Assembly (NCBI GenBank): GCA_025655635.1
Contig: JAHXIM010000527.1
Coordinates: 1-15,077, forward strand
Length of the DNA stretch: 15,077 nucleotides
Direction: 5' to 3'
DNA from: a gamma proteobacterium symbiont of Lucinoma myriamae
GTDB taxonomy: Bacteria; Pseudomonadota; Gammaproteobacteria; GRL18
Of the stretch, positions 1-8,162 are shown one piece after another; the first letter of the stretch is position 1, and the number at the start of each line of letters is the position of its first letter. Made by a program: the position numbers and the translations under genes. The notes below the pieces were generated by a model. The model saw only the letters and a list, made by a program, of their open reading frames with translations. It did no database searches and was not told where the DNA came from.

Positions 1-32
1 CTTCGTTTTACTTGCTTGTTCACTTTTTAATC

Positions 33-63
33 CTCAATTTCATTTAGTTTATATGAAATTGAG
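33..63. repeat. 11-bp perfect inverted repeat
   Basis: CTCAATTTCAT at 33-43 and its exact reverse complement ATGAAATTGAG at 53-63 are separated by 9 bases. The arms are AT-rich and no T-run follows on either strand, so it does not look like an intrinsic terminator. It may be a regulatory palindrome or the remains of the end of an upstream transcription unit. The rest of 1-170 shows no gene that I can support. Confidence 0.6.
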
Positions 64-179
64 TGTCCTGGTTAGTGTAACCACATCAGTCAGTTTAATC
101 AGTAAAGCAATCTAAAAGACCTACTCGCCCTCATAAAATCACATTGAATAACACTGTTTGTTTTATTTTTGTTACTAAA

Positions 180-192
180 TGACAAAGAATTA
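180..192. promoter_or_regulatory. Degenerate operator half-site upstream of the TorD-like gene
   Basis: TGACAAAGAATTA shares its first seven bases with the TGACAAATTGTCA operator found elsewhere in the window, but the second arm is lost. Its centre is about 113 bp upstream of the transcription start predicted from the sigma-54 promoter at 273-288. That is a typical distance for an NtrC-type activator site. With only one arm it is a weak call. Confidence 0.3.
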
Positions 193-272
193 TATTAAAT
201 TAATCTGGTAAATTAACATTAACTTAATATATTTCATATAATAACAAACACTTAGCTTCTTTGGCTTTCCAT

Positions 273-288
273 TGGTACACTTCTTGCA
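273..288 (+). promoter_or_regulatory. Sigma-54 promoter (-24/-12) for the TorD-like gene
   Basis: TGGTACACTTCTTGCA fits the sigma-54 pattern TGGYACNNNNNTTGCA. GG at 274-275 and GC at 286-287 are exactly 10 bases apart. Transcription would start near 299, leaving a leader of about 125 bases before the ATG at 424. The NtrC-type activator encoded at 10560-11978 is the obvious local candidate regulator. Confidence 0.7.
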
Positions 289-423
289 TTTTAACAGGGG
301 TGGCACCAGGAATAAATCAGACATTATCTAACTTAATTCAAGTAATAATTACTTTTCATTGTGTCTATACAAATCACTTTCAAGCGGCTACATATCAGCT
401 ATTATAAAATACAAGGAAAATAA

Positions 424-1191
424 ATGAGTCATGAGAAAATACAAACAAATAAAAAAGTAGAATTTTTAAATACATTACGTATACAAGTTGCAACAGATCT
501 TAAGATTTTTATCTCTTTACAAGATAAAGCACCTGATGCGGTATTAATTAATGAGCTTAATAAAATTGACTTTCCATTTTGCTTGACAATAACACCAGAC
601 TCTGAATTTGATTCTATACTCCTTTTACAAAATGCGTTAGCAGAAATTAAAAATACCAACGATACACATCAGATTGATATTTTGGATGAAGAATATAAAA
701 GTATCTATTCAAATCAGAGCATTTCTTCGATATTAGTAGATGCTGAAGGTACTGGAAACAAGCAACATGTCTGTATGTATAGTTTCTTTGAAGTGCTTAA
801 TTGGTATAAAAAATTCAATTTAGGTATTCCTGACTGGCATATGCATCCAAATGATCATTTGGTTTATGAACTTCAATATCTCATATCACTTTTATATCAT
901 GATAACAATCCTGATGCATTGGAGCATATAGCCATATTCTTAGACGAACATCTGTTACTTTGGCTAGGAAGTTTTTCAAAACAAATACGTGATAACAGCA
1001 AAGCACCATTTTATACAGGGATTATCAGCTTAACCGCAGCGTATTGTGAAGAGTTACGTGATATCATAGCTGAACTTCTTGAACAACCTCGTCCTACAAG
1101 AAAAGAAATTGAACAGCGCATGAAATTTGGCCATGAAAAAACAAAAGAAATAACGATTCAATTTGTTCCAAGTATTACACCGGCTATATGA
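424..1191 (+). CDS. TorD/DmsD-family molybdoenzyme chaperone (predicted)
   Basis: This 255-residue soluble, mostly helical protein resembles the TorD family. Those cytoplasmic chaperones bind the signal peptide and apo-form of molybdopterin enzymes before cofactor loading and Tat export. The C-terminal half carries the family signature: HPNDHLVYELQYL at 141-153 matches the PxDHxxxEL motif, followed by a WLGSF stretch (180-184) and APFYTGIISLT (194-204). The N-terminal ~110 residues are unusual and look like an added or diverged segment, because TorD proteins are generally around 200 residues. The start is supported by AAGGA about 8 bases upstream. A sigma-54 promoter precedes it. No molybdoenzyme lies in this window, so its client is unknown and may be encoded to the left. 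It converges on the glycosyltransferase gene. Confidence 0.72.
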   Translation: MSHEKIQTNKKVEFLNTLRIQVATDLKIFISLQDKAPDAVLINELNKIDFPFCLTITPDSEFDSILLLQNALAEIKNTNDTHQIDILDEEYKSIYSNQSISSILVDAEGTGNKQHVCMYSFFEVLNWYKKFNLGIPDWHMHPNDHLVYELQYLISLLYHDNNPDALEHIAIFLDEHLLLWLGSFSKQIRDNSKAPFYTGIISLTAAYCEELRDIIAELLEQPRPTRKEIEQRMKFGHEKTKEITIQFVPSITPAI

Positions 1192-1239
1192 AATCAAAAA
1201 AATTAAGATCACATTATAAATAGAGCTCATCAAGGGCAA

Positions 1240-1989
1240 TTATCGATCTTTATACCAGAGATCACATTCACTTTTTTGTCTGAGTTTGCGTTTCATATTC
1301 CACAGTAAGTGAATATTTTTAAAAGCCATACCTATAACACCAAATGCCCCACAACGACGACTTGACGTTATAATTCGATGTGCTTCATGATATTTTATTA
1401 TTTTCCATAATTTATTGATTTTTTTACCTCCCGCTTTTAAGCGTTTAGCCAGGGCAAATTCTTCACCCGCATAGAGATCTTCATCAAAACCACCAATATG
1501 AAGAAAAGCGTTATGTTCACAATAGAGAAAAGGACCTACTGTGACATTTTTTAACGCCAGAATATAATTAACGACATACTTGAAAATAAAAAAAGCCGGA
1601 CCTTTGGAATCGGGCTCTACCCAGGCTCCACCACCTATTACCTCACCACTAGAGAGGTTATCTGATACTTTATCTAAAATATCTCCTTCTAACAGGGTAT
1701 CAGCATCAACAAAAACCAGATAATCTCCCATTGCTTGTTCAGCACCGGCATTTCTTGCACGGGCAATTTGATTTATAGGTTCAAAAACAACCTTTACTTC
1801 CATTGATGAAGCAATTTTACCGATATTATCTGTCGAATTGTTGTCAACCACAATTATTTCAACATGCCCTGCATAACCTGACGCACATAAAAGCACAGAT
1901 TTCAGTGTTTTTTCTATATAATCTGCTTCATTATAAGCGGGAATAATCACCGAAATTGATGGTTTTTTCTGTTGTTCTTCCATATACAT
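1240..1989 (-). CDS. Family 2 glycosyltransferase (GT-A fold)
   Basis: This 249-residue protein transfers a sugar from a nucleotide-sugar donor; the acceptor cannot be told from sequence. The N-terminus has the GT2 pattern: SVIIPAYNEADYI (13-25), a VVDNNSTDN loop (47-55), RARNAGAEQA (77-86) and the metal-binding DxD as DAD at 95-97. GGFDEDLYAGEEFALAKRL (166-184) is the usual acceptor/ED region. No clear membrane span is seen beyond a moderately hydrophobic stretch near 132-146, so it probably acts at the inner face of the membrane. It starts 6 bases after the Coq10-like gene and is the last gene of the cluster. A second ATG lies two codons downstream and could be the true start. Its link to the respiratory genes upstream is unclear. 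Confidence 0.85.
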   Translation of the reverse strand: MYMEEQQKKPSISVIIPAYNEADYIEKTLKSVLLCASGYAGHVEIIVVDNNSTDNIGKIASSMEVKVVFEPINQIARARNAGAEQAMGDYLVFVDADTLLEGDILDKVSDNLSSGEVIGGGAWVEPDSKGPAFFIFKYVVNYILALKNVTVGPFLYCEHNAFLHIGGFDEDLYAGEEFALAKRLKAGGKKINKLWKIIKYHEAHRIITSSRRCGAFGVIGMAFKNIHLLWNMKRKLRQKSECDLWYKDR

Positions 1990-1995
1990 CAGCTT

Positions 1996-2463
1996 TTATT
2001 CTCTTAGTGTATTCGGCTTGCCATAAATAAATCGAGCTCTGTTCTCAAATGCGGAAACAATGCTATGTGCCATTTGCAGCAATACCGCATCAAAAACAGG
2101 TCTGAGAAATAATGACGAAGCCACACAATTAAGGCTAAATTCGATTATACATTGATTATTATTATCAGGGATAAATAACCAGTTCATAGTAAATGTTTGA
2201 AATAAAGGGTCTGATGACTGGATATGAATACGATTAAATGGTAATAACCGGGTTTCAGTGCAGAAACATTTTTTTACCGGCCCTAGTTGAATTGTTTGCC
2301 GAGTAGAATAGCTATAGTCTTCACTGCTAGCCCGGGGAAGTTTTGACACATGAACCTCTTGCCACAGTGGTAAGAATTCAGGATAACGCTGCACATCAGC
2401 AACAATATCAAATAACTGTTGAGGTGAGTAATTTAGTTTACGACTTTCTTTATGTATAGCCAT
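1996..2463 (-). CDS. Coq10/RatA-like START-domain (SRPBCC) protein
   Basis: This 155-residue single-domain protein is of the polyketide cyclase/START type. The opening region, with SPQQLFDIVADVQRYPEFLP at 13-32, is the typical start of the Coq10/RatA group. A long C-terminal helix at about 121-145 closes the lipid-binding cavity in this fold. In mitochondria and bacteria the group includes ubiquinone-binding proteins needed for respiration; the E. coli member RatA was described as a ribosome-association toxin. Here it sits in a cluster with RquA and a quinone reductase, which favours a quinone-handling role, but that is inference. The ribosome-binding site is weak. It is 99 bases downstream of the 51-residue gene and 6 bases upstream of the glycosyltransferase gene. 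Confidence 0.75.
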   Translation of the reverse strand: MAIHKESRKLNYSPQQLFDIVADVQRYPEFLPLWQEVHVSKLPRASSEDYSYSTRQTIQLGPVKKCFCTETRLLPFNRIHIQSSDPLFQTFTMNWLFIPDNNNQCIIEFSLNCVASSLFLRPVFDAVLLQMAHSIVSAFENRARFIYGKPNTLRE

Positions 2464-2562
2464 TATATTACATCAGCCTGCTTTACAGAACTGGAGTGCC
2501 TGTCAAAAAAAACCAGTCCTGTATGAATGTTATACTAATAGTTACAATAGCTATATAAATTA

Positions 2563-2718
2563 CTATTTATGTGATTTTGACATTAACTTATACATTTTAT
2601 AATTAATGACTGCAAAACGATAAAGCTGCCAGACTATTGAAGTACGAGCATATTTAGTAAATCCCGTAGGTACAGGGGGATAATAATGCTGCTGATACGG
2701 TTCTTTATTTTTTCCCAT
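2563..2718 (-). CDS. Small protein of 51 residues, unknown function
   Basis: The ORF begins MGKNKEPYQQHYYPPVP and ends in a stop at 2563-2565. It is preceded by a strong ribosome-binding site (AAGGAG, about 6-7 bases before the ATG) and lies only 39 bases after the SQR gene. The protein is basic, with a proline/tyrosine-rich N-terminus and a short amphipathic or hydrophobic middle (roughly residues 26-40, with W30, Y33, F35 and Y40). It has no clear signal peptide or full membrane helix. It could be a small membrane-associated partner of the SQR or NrfD module. I do not recognise a family. The good Shine-Dalgarno and operon position are the evidence that it is real. Confidence 0.6.
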   Translation of the reverse strand: MGKNKEPYQQHYYPPVPTGFTKYARTSIVWQLYRFAVINYKMYKLMSKSHK

Positions 2719-2757
2719 TAAAATTCTCCTTCTCTTTGAAATAGTAAGCTATTATGT

Positions 2758-4212
2758 TTAATCTGGTATCAATGTCCAACCGGGTTTCAACTGAGCCTGA
2801 TACATAAACATGTGGTGTAAGGCGTGTTTTACCCAATGTCCTGCTAAACCTACTTCACCGCTTGTCAGAGTCATATCTCGCCCATATACTGGATAACGTT
2901 CATAATCAGGTACCACAGGAAAAACAGTCATAGATGCCGCTGTTCCTTTAAAAATATGCTTCCCTGTAGAAGCAACACAGGCGGCACCCATTTCTGCCAT
3001 TGAAGCCGTATGAGTAGGACTATCTGCACCATTAAGCATATCACGAATACTCAATGCAATCGCCTTACCTATATTTGACGAAGGCATGCCTGTTCTTGGC
3101 GGTGTCGGGTTAATAGGTGTACCATTAGGGCTTTGCATCGGCTTACTAATTAAATGCGGCGGTGCAAAGGCAATACCCGCGGCAAAGATATTATTATACA
3201 GTGGCGTCTGATAGGTCTTAGGCCAATCCGCCGCACTCCATTCATCATAAGGACGTGCAGTATAATCACCATCCACTTTCATCAATGCATTAGGGGCAAA
3301 CATAGTATCGGTAATATCTTCACCAGCTTTATTATATGACTTAAGACCTACCCCGGCAAAAGGAGGGATCAGCATTGAAAAATCAAACTCAAGTTCGTTA
3401 ATTTCACCATCCAGAGTTTCATAGTGAATTTTCCCTTTTTCTATTTTAGATACATGAGCACGAGTGATCCATTCAATACCACGTTCAACCATAAGAGATT
3501 CAGCAAAGACTTTACCATTAGTAACATAACCACCGCGTTTAATATGAACACCACCCATACCAAAATCGCCCAGTTCATATTCGTTACTTATCCAGATAAG
3601 TCGGGCCTTATCACGAACACCTTCATCACGTAGAATATGTTCTACGTTATAGATATATTCAAAAGCAGCACCCTGACAGGTACACATGCCATGTCCAGTA
3701 CCAATAACAATATTTTTAGTCTTGCCTGCTTTCATTTCAGCAATTTCTTTTTGCAGCCATTCATTGGCTTCAACAGCATGTTGAGCAGTACATACTGATG
3801 CAGTAAATCCGTCAGGTCCTAAACCTTCAGTCGCAGCAAAATTAAGTTTTGGTCCGGTGGCATTAATAAGATAATCATATTCAACTGTACCAGCCTCACC
3901 CATATTGTCCGGGCCTGTATACTCAATATCAACATAGGGTGTTTCACTTGCATCCCCACCTTCGGGATGAATAGCAATCGCTTTAGCCTGACAATATTCA
4001 ATACCCAGTTTCTTATAGACAGGCGCTAATTCAAATGTGACCTGATCGGGTGTCATTTCACCCACACCAACCCAAATATTGGAGGGTATCCAGTTCCATT
4101 TGCTATTGGGTGTGACGACAATAATATGATGCTCTTTTTTTAATACGCGTCCAAGATGTCTGGCAGCTGTATGTCCGGCCGCACCGGCTCCTAGAATGAC
4201 TATTCTAGCCAT
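2758..4212 (-). CDS. sqr: Sulfide:quinone oxidoreductase-family flavoprotein
   Basis: This 484-residue FAD protein belongs to the SQR branch of the disulfide oxidoreductase family. Such enzymes oxidise sulfide to polysulfide at the membrane face and pass electrons to quinone. An N-terminal Rossmann motif GAGAAG (8-13) binds FAD and ATGP (118-121) is the second contact. NIFAAGIAFAPP (341-352) stands where SQRs show their C-terminal FAD/quinone region. Cysteines fit the SQR pattern: C141 in SVCTAQHA, C177/C179 in HGMCTCQGAAFEY, and C412 near the C-terminus. The last ~60 residues carry amphipathic and aromatic stretches suited to membrane binding. AGGAGG precedes the ATG closely. It follows rquA by 112 bases, so the quinone it uses might be rhodoquinone as well as ubiquinone. 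A related flavocytochrome-type or polysulfide role is possible. Confidence 0.82.
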   Translation of the reverse strand: MARIVILGAGAAGHTAARHLGRVLKKEHHIIVVTPNSKWNWIPSNIWVGVGEMTPDQVTFELAPVYKKLGIEYCQAKAIAIHPEGGDASETPYVDIEYTGPDNMGEAGTVEYDYLINATGPKLNFAATEGLGPDGFTASVCTAQHAVEANEWLQKEIAEMKAGKTKNIVIGTGHGMCTCQGAAFEYIYNVEHILRDEGVRDKARLIWISNEYELGDFGMGGVHIKRGGYVTNGKVFAESLMVERGIEWITRAHVSKIEKGKIHYETLDGEINELEFDFSMLIPPFAGVGLKSYNKAGEDITDTMFAPNALMKVDGDYTARPYDEWSAADWPKTYQTPLYNNIFAAGIAFAPPHLISKPMQSPNGTPINPTPPRTGMPSSNIGKAIALSIRDMLNGADSPTHTASMAEMGAACVASTGKHIFKGTAASMTVFPVVPDYERYPVYGRDMTLTSGEVGLAGHWVKHALHHMFMYQAQLKPGWTLIPD

Positions 4213-4324
4213 ATTTTCCTCCTAAGCGATTCACTCTATCACTGTCTGATTTTATTGTTATGCAGACTAGAGATGATGATTAAATATCTGCTAATAATGA
4301 TCACAGATACAGTTTTTTGTAATA

Positions 4325-5065
4325 CTAACGCGTCATAACAACTTTCTGATACAGACCACCAAAGAGTGTTTCTTTAGTGATTTTTTTGGGTCTTAATCCT
4401 GCTGGAACCCAGTCTATGATCTCTTTGTTCCAGACTCCCATTGCAAAAGGTTCAAGTATTGTAAGAATGGGAACCATGATATAACGAAAAGGATTGGCCG
4501 GATGCGGCTTATGATAATCAACAAATACTACCTTGCCGCCAGGCTTAACAACGCGCATAGCTTCTGCAATAGTTTTAGCACGTACCTCTTCAGGCTGCTC
4601 ATGTAATAGAAAAAAAACAATGACATTATCAAACTGTTGTTCTGCAAAATGTAAAGCTGTTGAATCCTGCTGATGGATATGAATATTATTTTGGCCAGGC
4701 AGTTTACGCTTCACATTTTCCAGCTGAACCGGTGCAATATCAACAATATGCAGTTCACTGTCACTTTTCAATCGTGCAGAAATTTGTTGTGAGAAATCAC
4801 CATAGACGCAGGCCACCTGAAGGTTATTACCCTCAATGGTTTGACCCAATTCATCCAGCGCAGCATCTCGTAAGCGTGCGAAATTGCCCCATAGAATTAA
4901 GTTTACCAGCCATTGCCGTTCAAATATCTGTACGGAGGTTGGGTGAACATAAGCCCACCAGTAAGTATCCTGAAGATATTTTGGCACTTTTAAATCATCT
5001 GATACTTTATAATGCTCAAACACCTTATAATTTGAAGTCGCTGGTACAGAACTATTATCTTGCAT
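4325..5065 (-). CDS. rquA: RquA: rhodoquinone biosynthesis methyltransferase-like protein
   Basis: This 246-residue protein has a class I SAM-methyltransferase fold but an atypical cofactor motif. RquA converts ubiquinone to rhodoquinone by replacing a methoxy group with an amino group, giving a low-potential quinone used with fumarate reductase and in reverse electron flow. RquA-like stretches are LQDTYWWAYVHP (31-42), FERQWLVNLILWGNF (48-62), the altered motif I VACVYGDFS (84-92) in place of the usual glycine-rich loop, FFLLHEQP (151-158) and KPGGKVVFVDYH (174-185). Recognition is from remembered family features; I ran no alignment. It lies between nrfD-like (53 bases upstream) and sqr, so rhodoquinone synthesis appears to be linked to this electron-transfer module. 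Confidence 0.8.
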   Translation of the reverse strand: MQDNSSVPATSNYKVFEHYKVSDDLKVPKYLQDTYWWAYVHPTSVQIFERQWLVNLILWGNFARLRDAALDELGQTIEGNNLQVACVYGDFSQQISARLKSDSELHIVDIAPVQLENVKRKLPGQNNIHIHQQDSTALHFAEQQFDNVIVFFLLHEQPEEVRAKTIAEAMRVVKPGGKVVFVDYHKPHPANPFRYIMVPILTILEPFAMGVWNKEIIDWVPAGLRPKKITKETLFGGLYQKVVMTR

Positions 5066-5118
5066 AATTGTACTCTCATTCAGTTAAACGTTATGTATTC
5101 AGGGTTATAGTAAAGTAT

Positions 5119-6393
5119 CTATTTTACTGCTGCAGCTTCTACTTGCTCTGCAGTATCACTGATATTGCCAACACCTTTTAATATATTCTTATGTTTTCCT
5201 ATACGTCCTAATTCAACCTCAATAGCCACCTTGGTTAAGATAGTAAATACAAAAGCACCCAGAGCGTAGATTCCAACTGAAACACCTATTTCCATAAGTG
5301 TAGGTGAATATTCAAATATTTCACCAAGTGGCGTTGGAATAAAACCAGTCACAACAAGTCCCATACCTTTTTCGATCCAGATACCGACAAATCCTAAAAC
5401 ACAGGCAATATTGAGTGTCACCATATTTTCTCTGGTTTTATGAACCATTAATAATGTCAGAGCCACAAGATTGAGCCCAACTGCAGTCCATATCCACGAT
5501 TTAAGACCATCAAAGCCATCTAAACCTAAAAATAAATAATGCATTGATGCGGCATGAGTCCCTTCAAAATAAAAATCCGTAAACAATTCTGCGGCAACAA
5601 AATACAAACTTATCTGCAAAGCGATAGCCATAATAACAGCCAGCATTTTTATAACGCTCTGACTGACAGGATAGTCAGTATAGCGGCGCACCAGTTGCAG
5701 AATAATAATCATCAATGCCGGTCCGGCAGTAAAAGCCGATGAGATAAAACGAGGCGCCATTAATGCCGTATGCCAGAATGGACGTGCTACATTAGATGAC
5801 AATAACCAGGCAGTCACGGTATGAATTGATATAGCCCAGAAGCAGGTAATCACAATCCAGATGAAGTACTTTCTAACAGGAGTTTCTTTACCTTGGTAAT
5901 GCTTAAACAAGATATACATCGGGATAAATAGATTCAGGAATAAATACACGTTCAGTACCACGATATCCCAGGCAAGCATTGAATTAGGCCAGTTAAACTT
6001 ACCTAAACCCGGCATTACATGCCAGGCTCTATCCAGGCGACCAATATCAACGGCCACAAATCCCATAGCAACAACGACCGCAGACAATGCCATTGCTTCA
6101 CCAATGACAACCACTGATTTAACATCTTTACGATGAAAAATATAAGCGGGAACCGTCAGCAGTACACCAGCTGCTGCAATACCAACAAAAAATGCAAAGT
6201 TAGCAATATAGAACCCCCAGGAAACCTGATCACTGAGTCCGGTAATGACCATACCCTCAGTCCATTGATGGGAATAACTCCATGCTGTAATGCCAATCAA
6301 AACCAATAGAAAAAGCATCCACATATAATAAAGAGGACCTCCTTTTAATGCGGTCTTCATGCCATCCATTACAAAAGCGTAAAATACCTTCAT
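5119..6393 (-). CDS. NrfD/DsrP-type quinone-interacting membrane subunit
   Basis: This 424-residue integral membrane protein has about ten hydrophobic helices (roughly 23-39, 57-86, 97-117, 139-163, 175-200, 211-234, 246-270, 297-316, 326-347 and 366-389). It matches the long NrfD/HmcC/DsrP type. Such proteins exchange electrons between a quinone pool and a partner FeS subunit, and some relatives move protons. Its start overlaps the FeS-protein stop as ATGA, showing tight translational coupling, so the two form one complex. The long soluble tail (about 390-424) is charged and not recognised. No molybdopterin catalytic subunit is encoded beside it. The likely partners are the FeS protein and the two cytochromes upstream. 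Confidence 0.88.
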   Translation of the reverse strand: MKVFYAFVMDGMKTALKGGPLYYMWMLFLLVLIGITAWSYSHQWTEGMVITGLSDQVSWGFYIANFAFFVGIAAAGVLLTVPAYIFHRKDVKSVVVIGEAMALSAVVVAMGFVAVDIGRLDRAWHVMPGLGKFNWPNSMLAWDIVVLNVYLFLNLFIPMYILFKHYQGKETPVRKYFIWIVITCFWAISIHTVTAWLLSSNVARPFWHTALMAPRFISSAFTAGPALMIIILQLVRRYTDYPVSQSVIKMLAVIMAIALQISLYFVAAELFTDFYFEGTHAASMHYLFLGLDGFDGLKSWIWTAVGLNLVALTLLMVHKTRENMVTLNIACVLGFVGIWIEKGMGLVVTGFIPTPLGEIFEYSPTLMEIGVSVGIYALGAFVFTILTKVAIEVELGRIGKHKNILKGVGNISDTAEQVEAAAVK

Positions 6394-7397
6394 GTTCTCG
6401 CCCTCGCTTCATCAGTGTAATACCAGAATTTTGGTTCTGTTCCCAGTTCTTCCTTAAGGCGAAAAACCGTTTTATTTTCCAGGATCCAGCGAATTTCACT
6501 CTCAGGATCCAGTAAGTTACCAAAGACCCTCGCTCCAGTCGGACAGGCTTCCATACAGGCAGGCTGGCGTCCTTTGCGAGTACGCTGAGTACAAAAATGG
6601 CATTTTTCAACGACTCCTTTCATGCGTGGACGATTACCCAGATAATTGGTATTTGGATTAAAATCTTCAGCAGCAATTTGCGGTTCAGTCCAGTTAAAGT
6701 GTCGTGCCCAGTACGGACAGGCTGACATACACATACGACAACCGATACACCAGTTGTAATCAATAACGACAATACCGTCGGTATCCATCCAGGTGGCCTC
6801 AACAGGGCAGGCTTTAACACAGGGTGCGTTATCACACTGCTGACATTGAACCGGCATATAATATTTACCTGCTACAGGCACTGTCGCGGGATCATAATAG
6901 TGATCCGAATGTTCCAGATTTGAATCACCCTCATCCATTTCCAACACACGTATGTACTGAACCTGGGAATCACGACCCTGATTATTTTCCCGTATGCATC
7001 CTTCAACACATTCACGATAACCACGACATTTGGAAATATTCAAAGCATAACCAAAGTAGGTATCCGGCATGGGTTTGGTATCTTCACAAGTAATATCAAC
7101 ACCAAACTTGCGCTTTGCCTTACGTTTAATTCTTTCCAGTGCATCGTTCATTTCTTCATCAGACATTCGGGTATAATGATCCTGAAAGAAATCACCCATG
7201 GCATCAGAAAAAGTGGCACCTCCCCAGGAAGGTTTATTAGGTTCTTTAACCAGCTCAACCGCTGCGGAAACACCCGTTGCGGCAGCAGCACCCGTTGCCC
7301 CCACCATGCCTAATTTTTTAAAAAAATGTCGCTTAGCCAGATCAATCAGATTCTGATCATCTAGCGAGTTATCATCTTTATGCTGTTGTTCAGTCAT
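6390..7397 (-). CDS. Periplasmic four-cluster FeS electron-transfer protein (DsrO/NrfC-like)
   Basis: This 335-residue protein carries four cysteine groups of the ferredoxin type. The last three are complete: C185/188/193/197, C217/220/223/227 and C266/269/281/285. In the first (C124, C130, C134) the expected second cysteine is Y127, so that site may hold a 3Fe-4S or altered cluster. Residues 22-47 look like a Tat-type leader, but with KRHFFKK in place of the canonical twin arginines, followed by an alanine/glycine-rich stretch. The protein passes electrons between the NrfD-like subunit and the tetrahaem cytochrome. Its start, with AAGGAG upstream, lies inside the end of the tetrahaem gene (8-base overlap), and its stop overlaps the nrfD-like start. 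Confidence 0.88.
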   Translation of the reverse strand: MTEQQHKDDNSLDDQNLIDLAKRHFFKKLGMVGATGAAAATGVSAAVELVKEPNKPSWGGATFSDAMGDFFQDHYTRMSDEEMNDALERIKRKAKRKFGVDITCEDTKPMPDTYFGYALNISKCRGYRECVEGCIRENNQGRDSQVQYIRVLEMDEGDSNLEHSDHYYDPATVPVAGKYYMPVQCQQCDNAPCVKACPVEATWMDTDGIVVIDYNWCIGCRMCMSACPYWARHFNWTEPQIAAEDFNPNTNYLGNRPRMKGVVEKCHFCTQRTRKGRQPACMEACPTGARVFGNLLDPESEIRWILENKTVFRLKEELGTEPKFWYYTDEARART

Positions 7398-8100
7398 ATT
7401 TTATCTCCTTTTCTGCCTTAGTCATATGACGCTCCCATACTTTGAGACTTTCATGTTTATCTTTAGGTTTCATACGATTAAGACCTGCACGAACAGGTGG
7501 TATAGGTTGCGGTTTCCTTTGCATAAAAGGAGGATTATGTGGATTGTGACACTGGGTACAGTTATATCTAATTTTTTCACCCTTCCAGTAATAAGCACGT
7601 TTGCCATGAGCACCGTAATACCAGTCTTTTTGACGGTTTGAGTGGCATTGACCACATACTTTCCATGATTCATTAAAATCAACATTATCATTACGTACGG
7701 TTCTTAATTTATCCCTGTCTTTTGGATCATGACAGGACAGGCACCATAAACGCCCCTCGCCATGTTTCAGAGAGACTTCATGCACAGGCGCTAAAATTCT
7801 AGGTGTTTCATTTGTCTGCCAGTTTTCATGGCATTGTGAACAGGGATAAAAAGTAAGTTGGTCTTTACGAGGAGGTACTATAGGTGGTGATTGATCCGCA
7901 TAGTGATTAAATGCACTTTCAGGCTCAACGCCAGATTTATGATGAGTAATACTTTTTGTCGCTGTTTGTGGAAACATTTGAATGCCGTCATCAGCATTAA
8001 GCCAGAAGGCTTTCTCCTGAGCAGATGCCGCAGGTACAATTGACATAGCTACAATAAAAATAAATAATAAAAAACAACAGAGTCTTTTAGTGATAAACAT
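7390..8100 (-). CDS. Tetrahaem periplasmic cytochrome c
   Basis: This 236-residue protein has an N-terminal signal peptide (about 1-28, ending near PAASAQ) and four CxxCH haem sites: 87-91 (CSQCH), 120-124 (CLSCH), 149-153 (CGQCH) and 181-185 (CTQCH). Additional histidines between them may serve as second axial ligands. It should be a periplasmic electron carrier bridging the FeS/NrfD subunits and a soluble partner. I chose the ATG at 8100 because GGGAGG sits correctly before it and a leader follows at once. The upstream in-frame ATG at 8166 would add 22 residues ahead of the leader. It is 62 bases after the monohaem cytochrome gene and overlaps the FeS gene by 8 bases. The pattern resembles DsrJ, QrcA or NrfB-like partners, but I cannot assign it to any one of them. 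Confidence 0.87.
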   Translation of the reverse strand: MFITKRLCCFLLFIFIVAMSIVPAASAQEKAFWLNADDGIQMFPQTATKSITHHKSGVEPESAFNHYADQSPPIVPPRKDQLTFYPCSQCHENWQTNETPRILAPVHEVSLKHGEGRLWCLSCHDPKDRDKLRTVRNDNVDFNESWKVCGQCHSNRQKDWYYGAHGKRAYYWKGEKIRYNCTQCHNPHNPPFMQRKPQPIPPVRAGLNRMKPKDKHESLKVWERHMTKAEKEIKYD

Positions 8101-8162
8101 CCTGACTTCCTCCCGGGATATCAGCATAAGGTTATTCTGAGGATGTGCAAAGTAACTGAAAA

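Noticed and set aside
33..63. Inverted repeat as an intrinsic terminator
   Set aside because: The stem is AT-rich and neither strand has a T-run after it.
300..312. TGGCACC after the sigma-54 promoter of the TorD-like gene
   Set aside because: It has a -24-like box but no GC at the right distance for a -12 box.
1192..1239. Terminator between the convergent TorD-like and glycosyltransferase genes
   Set aside because: No GC-rich stem with a T-run is visible on either strand.
3154..3633. Plus-strand open frames opposite the SQR gene
   Set aside because: They are antisense to a strongly recognisable protein and show no family features or ribosome-binding sites.
4660..5067. A 135-codon plus-strand frame opposite rquA
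   Set aside because: The minus-strand protein is conserved along its length; the antisense product is low-complexity and histidine-rich without domains.
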